The notes under the pieces are model-generated. The model was not told where the DNA came from. It worked only from the letters and a program-made list of their open reading frames with translations, and searched no databases. Of a stretch of DNA of 64,000 nt, positions 27,409 through 35,535 are shown one piece after another (the first letter of the stretch is position 1; each line of letters opens with the position of its first letter). Both the position numbers and the translations under genes were made by a program. The stretch is from NCBI RefSeq assembly GCF_025465945.1, contig NZ_JANLNW010000071.1, positions 1 through 64,000 on the forward strand, read 5' to 3'. Source of the DNA: Pseudomonas sp. 6D_7.1_Bac1. GTDB lineage: Bacteria; Pseudomonadota; Gammaproteobacteria; Pseudomonadales; Pseudomonadaceae.

Positions 27409-29109
27409 ATGGATGAGAAGTATCGCAGGGCCGTAGACGCAGCCGCCATTTTCTCCGAGACGGACCTGGCGGGGCGCATTACTTACGTCAACGATCTGTT
27501 TTGCGCGGTGTCGGGCTATAGCCGCGAGGAGTTGCTGGGTGCCAACCACCGCATCCTCAATTCCGGCCTGCATCCTGACGAGTTCTTCGCGACGATGTGG
27601 CGCACCATTGCCTTGGGCAAGGTCTGGAAGGGCGAAATCTGCAACCGGGCCAAGGACGGTAGCCTGTACTGGGTCGATAGCACCATGGTGCCGGTACTGG
27701 ATGAATCGACCGGCCGGGTCCGCCGGTATCTGTCGATTCGCTTCGACATCAGCGAAAAACGTCAGTTATTGCACTCTCTGCAATGGCGGGTCGGCCACGA
27801 TGTGTTGACCGGTCTGCCCAATCGGGCGTTTCTCTCCGATTTGCTCGATCAGGCCCTGGACTATTCCCGCGTCGAGAACGTGCCGTTGGCGGTGTGCATG
27901 CTCGACCTCGACGGCTTCAAGGCGGTCAATGATGGCTATGGTCACGCCAGCGGCGACTTGTTGTTGGTGGAAGTGGCCAAGCGTCTGCGCACCATCGTTC
28001 GCGGCGAGGACGTGGTGGCGCGACTGGCCGGGGATGAATTCGTGCTGATCTTGCGTTACGTGCGCGATATGCCGGAATTGCGCGCGGCGCTGTATCGAGT
28101 GCTGGGGGCGATCTCTGCGCCGTATTCGATTCTGGGCAAGGACATCAATGTGTTTGCCAGCATCGGTGTCACCCTGTTCCCGGTCGACAGCGAAGACGCG
28201 GAAACCCTGCTGCGCCACGCCGATCAGGCGATGTACGTGGCCAAGCAGAGCGGGCGTAACCGTTTTCACCTGTTTGATGTGCTGCACGACCAGGAGGTCA
28301 AGGCGACTCATCAGACGGTCGCGCGGGTTCGTCAGGCATTGCTCAACGATGAGCTACGCCTGCATTTTCAGCCCAAGGTCAATATGCGTTGCGGTGCGGT
28401 GGTTGGCTTTGAAGCGCTGCTGCGCTGGGAGCACCCACAGAACGGTTTAGTGCCGCCCAGGGAGTTTCTGCCGTTGGTGGAGGAGACTGATCTGATCGTC
28501 GATATCGGCGAGTGGGTGATGGAGCAGGTTCTGGCGCAGTTGTCCCAATGGCAAAAGGACGGTCAACGCTGGCCGGTCAGTATCAATATCGCGGCACGGC
28601 ATTTTCAGCGGGCGGATTTTTTTGACCGGCTCAAGCATGTGCTCGAACGCCATGCCTGGGTCGCTCCCCAGTTGCTCGACCTGGAGATTGTCGAGTCGGT
28701 GGCGATCGAAAATATTCAGCACGTCAGCACTTGCCTGCAAGCGTGTCAGGCGCTGGGCGTGAGGTTCTCTCTGGGGGATTTTGGCACGGGCTATTCGTCG
28801 CTGAGTTACCTCAAGCGCCTGCACACGCAGACCATCAAGATCGATAAGTCATTTGTGCGCGACATACTGCATGATCGCGACGATCTGGCGTTGACCACTG
28901 CAGTGATCGGTCTTGCTCGGGCCTTTGGGCGAGAAGTGATCGCCGAGGGCCTGGAAAGCGTCGAGCATGGCGAGCTGCTGTTACGCCTGGGCTGCGAGGT
29001 GGCGCAGGGCTATTTCATTGCGCGGCCGATGCCGGCCAGTGAAGTGCCGGGTTGGGTCGAGGCCTTCGTCGCGCCGACTCAGTGGCAGGCGCTGGATCAG
29101 GTGGTCTGA
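27409..29109 (+). CDS. PAS-GGDEF-EAL c-di-GMP signalling protein
   Basis: A soluble 566-residue protein with one PAS domain (about 1-118, resembling Aer-type PAS), a GGDEF domain (about 130-285) and an EAL phosphodiesterase domain (about 305-550). The GGDEF loop reads AGDEF (residues 207-211) with an RxxD site (RGED) five residues before it. In the EAL domain, E335 of EAL, the NIAARHF asparagine, LEIVES and KIDKSF are present, but the usual DDFGTG reads GDFGTG (456-461), replacing one of the two metal-binding aspartates, and AEGVET reads AEGLES. It may therefore be a weak phosphodiesterase or a binding or sensory protein. No membrane segment is seen. Confidence 0.87.
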   Translation: MDEKYRRAVDAAAIFSETDLAGRITYVNDLFCAVSGYSREELLGANHRILNSGLHPDEFFATMWRTIALGKVWKGEICNRAKDGSLYWVDSTMVPVLDESTGRVRRYLSIRFDISEKRQLLHSLQWRVGHDVLTGLPNRAFLSDLLDQALDYSRVENVPLAVCMLDLDGFKAVNDGYGHASGDLLLVEVAKRLRTIVRGEDVVARLAGDEFVLILRYVRDMPELRAALYRVLGAISAPYSILGKDINVFASIGVTLFPVDSEDAETLLRHADQAMYVAKQSGRNRFHLFDVLHDQEVKATHQTVARVRQALLNDELRLHFQPKVNMRCGAVVGFEALLRWEHPQNGLVPPREFLPLVEETDLIVDIGEWVMEQVLAQLSQWQKDGQRWPVSINIAARHFQRADFFDRLKHVLERHAWVAPQLLDLEIVESVAIENIQHVSTCLQACQALGVRFSLGDFGTGYSSLSYLKRLHTQTIKIDKSFVRDILHDRDDLALTTAVIGLARAFGREVIAEGLESVEHGELLLRLGCEVAQGYFIARPMPASEVPGWVEAFVAPTQWQALDQVV

Positions 29110-29112
29110 GGG

Positions 29113-29877
29113 TTACTGCGAGGGTGTGGCCTGGGCCGGTTCGGTCGTTCCGGTGTAGAGCCGGATGATATCGTCGATTTCCCCGGACATTTTCATCTTG
29201 AGCAGCGTCCGCAGAATCAGCTGGACCGGCAGTTTTGGGTCGTTACGCATATAACAACCGACGTTTTGCTCCTGCAAGACGGCGACGCCCTGCAATTGCC
29301 GGTCGGGCATCAGTTTCTGATTGAACCAGTCCAGGGCCCATTGATTGCTGACGGCGTAGTGATAACGACCGGCCAGCAGCTTTTGCAGCACTTGTTCCTG
29401 GTTGCGCGCGTCGTCGCGCTTGAGTTGGCCACTGTCGAAGAGCGGTTGCAGGGTCGGGTAGCTGTAACCAAGCACAGCGCCGATCGGCTGCACGGGAAGG
29501 TTGGCGGGAACGACCGAGGCAGGTGCGCTTTTCGTGGCGATCAGCAGGTCGCGCTGAAACCACAGCGGAACGCTCCAGATGTAGTCATCCGGCAGGTTCG
29601 GCAGCCAGGATTGCGCCGCATAGCAGCGGATGTCGATTTCCCCGCGCTCCATTGAGCCTTGCACGCGTGCGCGGGCCAGTACGTGGAATTCGGCCGGCAG
29701 TCCCACCTGCGTGGCCAGGCTGAGCATTACATCGTACAAAATACCTTGGGTCGGCTGGCCGTGCTCGATTTGCACCATGGGCATGGCCCAGCTGTCCGTT
29801 ATCGCAAAGCGTAAAGGTGCAGGCGCGGCAATAGCGCTGACGCTGATCAACAGCAAAGCTCCCAAGGCTGAACGCAT
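29113..29877 (-). CDS. Periplasmic solute-binding protein (family 3-like)
   Basis: A 254-residue exported protein beginning with a signal peptide (MRSALGALLLISVSAIAA, cut before PAPLRFAI). The sequence resembles bacterial extracellular solute-binding proteins of family 3 (SBP_bac_3), with the opening LRFAITDSWAMPMVQIE and the GILYDVMLSLATQVGLPAEFH pattern. No ABC permease or ATPase is adjacent, so it is an orphan binding protein, and its ligand is unknown. It converges on the PAS-GGDEF-EAL gene with 3 bases between stop codons. Start at 29877 is chosen for the signal peptide. Confidence 0.8.
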   Translation of the reverse strand: MRSALGALLLISVSAIAAPAPLRFAITDSWAMPMVQIEHGQPTQGILYDVMLSLATQVGLPAEFHVLARARVQGSMERGEIDIRCYAAQSWLPNLPDDYIWSVPLWFQRDLLIATKSAPASVVPANLPVQPIGAVLGYSYPTLQPLFDSGQLKRDDARNQEQVLQKLLAGRYHYAVSNQWALDWFNQKLMPDRQLQGVAVLQEQNVGCYMRNDPKLPVQLILRTLLKMKMSGEIDDIIRLYTGTTEPAQATPSQ

Positions 29878-30022
29878 AAACTCTCCAGCAAAAAACCGGC
29901 AGGAACCGATTAAAACGCCTCCGAAGAGCAGCTTAGCCAGATTAGCCGAGCGCACCGGATGCAATTTTGCCCTTGCTCCGCTAGCATTACCCGCTTCCGC
30001 TTCCCAGTTGCGACGGTTTTCG

Positions 30023-32125
30023 ATGAGTTATCAGGTTCTTGCACGTAAATGGCGTCCGCGCTCGTTCCGCGAAATGGTCGGCCAGACCCATGTGCTCAAG
30101 GCTCTGATCAATGCCTTGGACAGCCAGCGGCTGCACCACGCCTATCTTTTTACCGGCACCCGCGGTGTGGGCAAGACCACCATCGCGCGGATCATAGCCA
30201 AATGCCTGAACTGTGAAACAGGTATCACGTCGACACCGTGTGGCGAGTGCTCGGTGTGCCGCGAAATCGATGAAGGGCGCTTTGTCGACCTGATCGAGAT
30301 CGACGCCGCGAGCCGGACCAAGGTCGAGGACACCCGTGAGCTGCTCGATAACGTGCAGTACGCGCCGAGCCGTGGGCGCTTCAAGGTCTACCTGATCGAC
30401 GAAGTGCACATGCTCTCCAGCCATTCCTTCAATGCGCTGTTGAAAACCCTCGAAGAGCCGCCGCCCTACGTCAAGTTCATCCTGGCGACCACTGACCCGC
30501 AGAAACTTCCTGCAACGATTTTGTCGCGGTGCCTGCAGTTCTCGCTGAAAAACATGACGCCGGAGCGTGTGGTCGAGCATTTGACCCATGTGCTCGGTGT
30601 CGAGAATGTGCCGTTCGAAGACGACGCCCTGTGGCTGTTGGGTCGGGCCGCCGACGGTTCGATGCGTGATGCCATGAGCCTTACCGACCAGGCCATTGCC
30701 TTCGGTGAAGGCAAGGTCATGGCGGCCGACGTGCGGGCGATGCTGGGCACGCTCGATCATGGGCAGGTCTACGACGTCCTGCACGCGCTGCTTGATGGCG
30801 ATGCCAAGGCGTTGCTGGAAGCAGTGCGGCATCTGGCCGAGCAGGGGCCGGACTGGAATGGCGTGCTGTCGGAGATTCTTAACGTACTGCACCGGGTCGC
30901 GATTGCCCAGGCTTTGCCTGAAGGCGTCGATAACGGTCATGGCGACCGCGACCGGGTACTGGCGCTGGCCCAGGCCTTGCCGGCCGAAGATGTGCAGTTC
31001 TATTACCAGATGGGCCTGATTGGTCGCCGCGATTTACCGCTGGCGCCAGATCCGCGCGGTGGTTTCGAAATGGTCTTGCTGCGAATGCTGGCGTTCCGAC
31101 CGGCAGACACCGCGGACGCACCGAGGCAGCCGCTAAAGCCAGTGGGGATCAGCCAGGCCACGGTTGATTCTGCAAACTCAGTGGCTGGCGCACCGCGCAT
31201 TGCGCCGGTAGTCGCTCCTGCTCCAGTTCTTGCGCCTGTTGTTGCGGCGCCGGTTCAGCCGGTTGCCGAAGTGCTTGCGCCGGCCCCTGCGCCTGTCGTC
31301 CCGGTCGCTGAACCTGAACCGGTGGTCGAGGCGGTGGTTGCACCGGCGGCCATCGTCGAAGAGGTCATCGACCTGCCCTGGAACGACCCGGTTGAGCTGG
31401 AGGTGGTGCAGCAGCCGGCCATCGAGCCAGTGCTGGAGACGACCTCTGAGCAGCCTGACCTGACGCCCATGCCGACGCCGACTCCGGACAGCGTTGTACC
31501 CGATGCCCCTTCATTAACCGCCGCGCCGATTCCCGAGCCGTCGGTGGCTGAGGTCGACGCTGCAACGCCGGGCATGGACCTGGATGACGAGCCGCCGCTG
31601 GACGAGGACTACATCGAGCCGGACATGGATTCGGCCTATAGTTACCTTGATGAGCTGGCCAGTGAACACACCGCAGAACCTGCGCCTGAACCCGAACCTG
31701 AACCGGCCGCGATGCCGGCCACAGGGCTAGCATTGCAATGGCTGGAACTGTTCCCGAAATTGCCGATTTCCGGCATGACCGGCAGCATCGCCGCCAACTG
31801 CACGCTGATCGCGGTCGATGGCGACCACTGGCTGCTGCACCTCGACCCGGCCCACAGCGCGCTGTTCAACGCCACTCAACAACGCCGGTTGAACGATGCG
31901 CTGAACCAGTATCACCAGCGCACCCTGACAATAAGCATCGAGCTGATCAAGCCCGAGCAGGAAACCCCGGCCCAGGCGGCTTCACGTCGACGTGTCGACC
32001 GTCAGCGCGAGGCCGAGGATTCGATTCACGGCGATCCGTTCATCCAGCAAATGATGCAACAGTTCGGTGCGGTGATCCGTAACGATACTATTGAACCTGT
32101 CGAGGCTCTGGTCACCCAGGGCTAA
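30023..32125 (+). CDS. dnaX: DNA polymerase III subunit gamma/tau
   Basis: A 700-residue clamp-loader subunit. The start MSYQVLARKWRPRSFREMVGQ is diagnostic; Walker A GTRGVGKTT lies near residues 45-53, a four-cysteine zinc module (C-x8-C-x2-C-x2-C, around residues 64-79) follows, with Walker B LIDEVHMLS and the SRC arginine finger (TILSRCLQF). Residues about 390-570 are a Pro/Ala/Val/Glu-rich low-complexity linker, then the C-terminal tau domain binding the polymerase alpha subunit (about 575-690). ATG 30023 is chosen by the family N-terminus. No A-rich slippery heptamer like that of E. coli was seen near the end of domain III. First gene of dnaX-ybaB. Confidence 0.95.
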   Translation: MSYQVLARKWRPRSFREMVGQTHVLKALINALDSQRLHHAYLFTGTRGVGKTTIARIIAKCLNCETGITSTPCGECSVCREIDEGRFVDLIEIDAASRTKVEDTRELLDNVQYAPSRGRFKVYLIDEVHMLSSHSFNALLKTLEEPPPYVKFILATTDPQKLPATILSRCLQFSLKNMTPERVVEHLTHVLGVENVPFEDDALWLLGRAADGSMRDAMSLTDQAIAFGEGKVMAADVRAMLGTLDHGQVYDVLHALLDGDAKALLEAVRHLAEQGPDWNGVLSEILNVLHRVAIAQALPEGVDNGHGDRDRVLALAQALPAEDVQFYYQMGLIGRRDLPLAPDPRGGFEMVLLRMLAFRPADTADAPRQPLKPVGISQATVDSANSVAGAPRIAPVVAPAPVLAPVVAAPVQPVAEVLAPAPAPVVPVAEPEPVVEAVVAPAAIVEEVIDLPWNDPVELEVVQQPAIEPVLETTSEQPDLTPMPTPTPDSVVPDAPSLTAAPIPEPSVAEVDAATPGMDLDDEPPLDEDYIEPDMDSAYSYLDELASEHTAEPAPEPEPEPAAMPATGLALQWLELFPKLPISGMTGSIAANCTLIAVDGDHWLLHLDPAHSALFNATQQRRLNDALNQYHQRTLTISIELIKPEQETPAQAASRRRVDRQREAEDSIHGDPFIQQMMQQFGAVIRNDTIEPVEALVTQG

Positions 32126-32192
32126 TAACTGAAAGTGTTTGGCCCGCTGGGCCGGGCGCTGTTTTGATCCAAGTACTTTTGAGGTGATTCCA

Positions 32193-32531
32193 ATGATGAA
32201 AGGTGGCATGGCCGGCCTGATGAAGCAGGCACAGCAGATGCAGGAAAAAATGGCCAAGATGCAGGAAGAACTGGCCAACGCCGAAGTCACCGGTAAAGCC
32301 GGTGGCGATATGGTCACCGTGGTGATGACCGGTCGTCACGACGTCAAGCGCGTGACCATCGATCCAAGCCTGGTGGAAGGCCTGAGCGAAGACGACAAGG
32401 AGATGCTGGAGGCCGTGTTCGCCGCCGCCGTCAACGACGCCGTGCGCAAGATCGAAGCCAACAGCCAGGACAAAATGTCCGGCATGACCGCAGGCATGCA
32501 ACTGCCGCCGGGCATGAAACTGCCATTCTGA
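32193..32531 (+). CDS. ybaB: YbaB/EbfC family nucleoid-associated protein
   Basis: A 112-residue DNA-binding protein that forms tweezer-like dimers and coats the nucleoid. MMKGGMAGLMKQAQQMQEKM and the central EVTGKAGGDMVTVVMTGRHDVKRV block are typical. A GAGGTGA ribosome binding site precedes ATG 32193; the adjacent ATG at 32196 is an alternative. It lies 67 bases after dnaX, the near-universal dnaX-ybaB-recR order, but a terminator and a REP pair follow it. Confidence 0.94.
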   Translation: MMKGGMAGLMKQAQQMQEKMAKMQEELANAEVTGKAGGDMVTVVMTGRHDVKRVTIDPSLVEGLSEDDKEMLEAVFAAAVNDAVRKIEANSQDKMSGMTAGMQLPPGMKLPF

Positions 32532-32556
32532 TTCGCGAAAACCCATCGGAAGGACT

Positions 32557-32591
32557 ACAAAAATGCCAGGCACCTAGCCTGGCATTTTTGT
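32557..32591 (+). terminator. Strong terminator after ybaB
   Basis: Perfect 14-bp stem, ACAAAAATGCCAGG (32557-32570) with CCTGGCATTTTTGT (32578-32591), including a T tract. It sits between ybaB and recR, where many bacteria have uninterrupted transcription. Confidence 0.88.
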
Positions 32592-32614
32592 ATCCGGCTG
32601 GCAGAGTTCGTGTC

Positions 32615-32747
32615 TGTGGCGAGGGGGCTTGCCCCCGTTCGAGCGCGAAGCGGTCGCAATCCAGACAATGCTGCGCCCCTGAAAGAACACGATTGCCTGA
32701 ATTACGACTGCTTCGCAGCCGAACGGGGGCAAGCTCCCTCGCCACAG
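32615..32747. repeat. REP pair (GAGGGAGC family, GGGGGCTTGCCCCC variant)
   Basis: Arms tgtggcgagggggcttgccc at 32615 and gggcaagctccctcgccaca ending at 32747, between ybaB and recR. The inner bases are changed on both arms in part, so pairing is kept. With the terminator it fills the 310-base ybaB-recR gap. Confidence 0.85.
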
Positions 32748-32841
32748 TGAAAGCACAAACATCGCCGCGGATGAGCATTTGACGTCGGCCTTCAGGCGCG
32801 GGTATAAACCGCGTCTCGTTGTTTTGTCGGACCTTTCCCCC

Positions 32842-33444
32842 ATGAGCTTCAGCCCTTTGATTCGCCAACTGATCGACGCCTTGCGCACCTTGCCCGGTGT
32901 CGGTCAGAAAACCGCCCAGCGCATGGCGTTGCAACTGCTAGAGCGTGATCGCAGCGGTGGCTCGCGGCTGGCGCTGGCCTTGAGCCAGGCCATGGAAGGG
33001 GTCGGCCATTGCCGACTGTGCCGCACACTGACCGAAGACGATCTGTGCCCGCAATGTGCCGACACTCGCCGCGACGACACCTTGCTGTGCGTGGTCGAAG
33101 GGCCGATGGACGTCTATGCGGTGGAGCAGACCGGGTATCGCGGTCGCTACTTCGTGCTCAAGGGGCATTTATCGCCGCTCGACGGTCTGGGTCCGGAAGC
33201 CATCGGCATTCCGCAACTGCTGGCGCGGATCGAAGAGGCGGGTACGTTCACTGAAGTCATCCTGGCCACCAACCCGACGGTTGAAGGTGAAGCTACCGCT
33301 CACTACATCGCCCAGTTGCTCAGCAACAAAGGCCTGATCGCCTCGCGTATCGCTCACGGCGTGCCGTTGGGTGGCGAACTGGAGTTGGTAGATGGCGGCA
33401 CCCTGGCCCATTCGTTTGCCGGGCGTAAGCCGATCGCGTTGTAG
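32842..33444 (+). CDS. recR: Recombination protein RecR
   Basis: A 200-residue subunit of the RecFOR system that loads RecA at single-strand gaps. Helix-hairpin-helix region LRTLPGVGQKTAQRMALQLL (about residues 13-32), a C4 zinc finger (CRLC...CPQC, about 57-74) and a Toprim domain (LLCVVEGPMDVYAVEQTG, about 80-175) are in the expected order, and the length is exact for the family. Its promoter is probably its own, since a terminator and a REP pair separate it from ybaB. ATG 32842 gives the conserved MSFSPLIRQLIDALRTLPG start. Confidence 0.96.
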   Translation: MSFSPLIRQLIDALRTLPGVGQKTAQRMALQLLERDRSGGSRLALALSQAMEGVGHCRLCRTLTEDDLCPQCADTRRDDTLLCVVEGPMDVYAVEQTGYRGRYFVLKGHLSPLDGLGPEAIGIPQLLARIEEAGTFTEVILATNPTVEGEATAHYIAQLLSNKGLIASRIAHGVPLGGELELVDGGTLAHSFAGRKPIAL

Positions 33445-33460
33445 CGCCTGAGCTGACGCC

Positions 33461-33541
33461 ATCGCGAGCAGGCTCGCTCCCACAGTTAACCGAGTTGTCC
33501 TGGCGAGTGCGGTCCAATGTGGGAGCGAGCCTGCTCGCGAT
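33461..33541. repeat. REP pair (GGGAGCGAGCCTGCTCGCGA family)
   Basis: Arms atcgcgagcaggctcgctcc at 33461 and ggagcgagcctgctcgcgat ending at 33541, between recR and the acyl-CoA dehydrogenase gene. Confidence 0.9.
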
Positions 33542-33632
33542 GCAGGCGCCTCGGTGCAACGTGTTCATTCAAAACTCTTGAAAACCAAGCAAGCGCTAGG
33601 TAAGTTCGCTGAACCTTCAGTGGAGCTCGCCG

Positions 33633-34781
33633 ATGCCTGCCTTTCAGGAATACTTCGACCCTGGCCATCAGTTGGTCCGCGACAGCGTGCGACGTTTCGT
33701 CGAGCGCGAGATTCTTCCGGACATTGATCTGTGGGAGGAGGCCGAGGGCTTTCCTCGTGAGCTCTACCTCAAGGCCGGGGCTGCGGGGATTCTCGGTATT
33801 GGTTATCCCGAAGCGCTGGGCGGCAGTCATGAGGGGGACCTGTTCGCCAAGATCGCGGCGAGTGAAGAGCTGATGCGCTGTGGTTCCGGCGGGCTGGTGG
33901 CGGGATTGGGTTCGCTGGATATCGGTCTGCCACCGATCCTCAAATGGGCCCGGCCCGAGGTGCGCGACCGGGTGGTGCCACAGGTCCTTTCGGGCGAAAA
34001 GATCAGCGCCTTGGCGGTCACCGAACCCAGCGGCGGCTCAGACGTAGCCAACCTGCAAACCCGCGCCGTGCGTGACGGCGCCGACTACCGGGTCAGCGGC
34101 AGCAAAACCTTTATCACCAGTGGCGTTCGTGCGGATTTCTATACCGTTGCGGTGCGCACCGGTGAGCCGGGTTTTGGCGGTATCAGCCTGCTGCTGATCG
34201 AGAAGGGCACGCCGGGATTCACCGTCGGTCGTCAACTGAAGAAAATGGGCTGGTGGGCGTCGGACACCGCCGAGCTGTTTTTCGATGATTGCCGCGTACC
34301 GGCGGGCAACTTGATTGGCACCGAGAACATGGGATTTGCCTGCATCATGGGCAACTTTCAAAGCGAGCGCCTGGCGTTGGCGCTGATGGCCAACATGACT
34401 GCACAACTGGCACTGGAAGAAAGCCTGAAATGGGCTCGGCAGCGCGAAGCGTTCGGCAAGCCGATTGGCAAATTTCAGGTGCTCAAGCATCGCTTGGCGG
34501 AAATGGCCACGGCGCTGGAAGTTTCTCGAGAGTTCACTTATCGACAAGCCGCGAAAATGGCTGCGGGGCAGAGCGTGATCAAGGAAATTTCCATGGCCAA
34601 GAATTTTGCCACCGACACGGCTGATCGCATTACCACCGACGCGGTGCAGATCCTCGGTGGGCTGGGTTATATGCGTGAAAGCCTGGTAGAGCGGCTGTAC
34701 CGCGACAACCGGATCCTGTCCATTGGCGGCGGCACACGTGAAGTGATGAATGAAATCATCAGCAAGCAGATGGGGCTTTGA
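33633..34781 (+). CDS. Acyl-CoA dehydrogenase
   Basis: A 382-residue FAD-dependent flavoenzyme introducing a trans-2 double bond into acyl-CoA. The three-domain fold is recognisable: N-terminal helices, a middle beta domain with ALAVTEPSGGSDVANLQTRA and the SGSKTFITSG signature, and C-terminal helices with RQREAFGKPIGKFQ and QILGGLGYMRE. The C-terminal motif reads SIGGGTREVMNEI instead of the YEGT(x)E common in short-chain enzymes, so the catalytic base must be elsewhere, as in other subgroups. The same gene follows recR in P. aeruginosa (PA1535, related to the citronellyl-CoA dehydrogenase AtuD as I recall). Substrate not proven here. Confidence 0.9.
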   Translation: MPAFQEYFDPGHQLVRDSVRRFVEREILPDIDLWEEAEGFPRELYLKAGAAGILGIGYPEALGGSHEGDLFAKIAASEELMRCGSGGLVAGLGSLDIGLPPILKWARPEVRDRVVPQVLSGEKISALAVTEPSGGSDVANLQTRAVRDGADYRVSGSKTFITSGVRADFYTVAVRTGEPGFGGISLLLIEKGTPGFTVGRQLKKMGWWASDTAELFFDDCRVPAGNLIGTENMGFACIMGNFQSERLALALMANMTAQLALEESLKWARQREAFGKPIGKFQVLKHRLAEMATALEVSREFTYRQAAKMAAGQSVIKEISMAKNFATDTADRITTDAVQILGGLGYMRESLVERLYRDNRILSIGGGTREVMNEIISKQMGL

Positions 34782-34806
34782 AGCAGGCGGTGTTGCGGCT
34801 GACGTC

Positions 34807-34887
34807 ATCGCGAGCAAGCTCGCTCCCACAGTTGACCGCGTCCTCAAGGTAGATACGGTTCAGTGTGGGAGCGCGCCTGCTCGCGAT
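34807..34887. repeat. REP pair (GGGAGCGAGCCTGCTCGCGA family, diverged)
   Basis: Arms atcgcgagcaagctcgctcc at 34807 and ggagcgcgcctgctcgcgat ending at 34887, each with a point difference from the consensus, between the convergent dehydrogenase gene and apt. Confidence 0.88.
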
Positions 34888-34908
34888 GACGGCGCTACAG
34901 GCGCCGCC

Positions 34909-35457
34909 TTACTGTTCGGACAACGCAAACTGAGTCAGGCAGAACGTCGCAATGCCCATGTCTTCCAGGCGCTGGGAGCCGCCCAGTTCCGGCAGGTCGA
35001 TGATTGCCGCGGCTTCGAAAATCCGTGCGCCCATGCGTCGAACCAGATTGGCCGCAGCGATCAGCGTGCCGCCGGTGGCGATCAGGTCATCGAACATCAA
35101 CACCGAGTCGCCCTCACAGAGGCTGTCGGCGTGGACTTCAAGGAAGGCTTCGCCGTATTCGGTCTGATACCCCTCGGACAGCACGTCAGCCGGCAGCTTG
35201 CCTTGTTTGCGGAACAGTACCAGCGGTTTATTCAGTTGATAGGCGAGGATCGAGCCGATCAAGAAGCCGCGGGCATCCATGGCGCCGATGTGCGTGAAGT
35301 CGGCCTCGACATAGCGGTGTGCAAAGCTGTCCATCACCAGGCGCAAGGCCTTGGGGGACTGGAACAGCGGAGTGATGTCGCGAAAAATCACGCCCGGCTT
35401 TGGAAAGTCGATCACGGGGCGGATCAGGGATTTGATGTCGAAGGAGTCGATGAACAT
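34909..35457 (-). CDS. apt: Adenine phosphoribosyltransferase
   Basis: A 182-residue cytosolic purine-salvage enzyme making AMP from adenine and PRPP. The PRPP-binding loop VLMFDDLIATGGTLIAA and the N-terminal FPKPGVIFRDITPL are diagnostic. Start at 35457 (MFIDSFDIKSLIRPV) gives the usual length; an in-frame extension to 35490 lacks family similarity. It is 78 bases downstream of anr on the same strand, the order also found in P. aeruginosa. Confidence 0.95.
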   Translation of the reverse strand: MFIDSFDIKSLIRPVIDFPKPGVIFRDITPLFQSPKALRLVMDSFAHRYVEADFTHIGAMDARGFLIGSILAYQLNKPLVLFRKQGKLPADVLSEGYQTEYGEAFLEVHADSLCEGDSVLMFDDLIATGGTLIAAANLVRRMGARIFEAAAIIDLPELGGSQRLEDMGIATFCLTQFALSEQ

Positions 35458-35535
35458 CGTCGAAGTGTCCTGGCGGGCTACAAACGCCAAAGTATAACTG
35501 CGGCCGAGCAGGTTCGCTCAGCCGCAATGACGCCA

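Noticed and set aside
27106..27573. 155-codon minus-strand frame across the start of the PAS-GGDEF-EAL gene
   Set aside because: No similarity or ribosome binding site, and half of it is antisense to a certain PAS domain.
29630..30022. N-terminal extension of dnaX (131 extra codons in frame)
   Set aside because: It overlaps the divergent solute-binding protein gene and its promoter, and DnaX orthologues start at MSYQVLARKWRPR.
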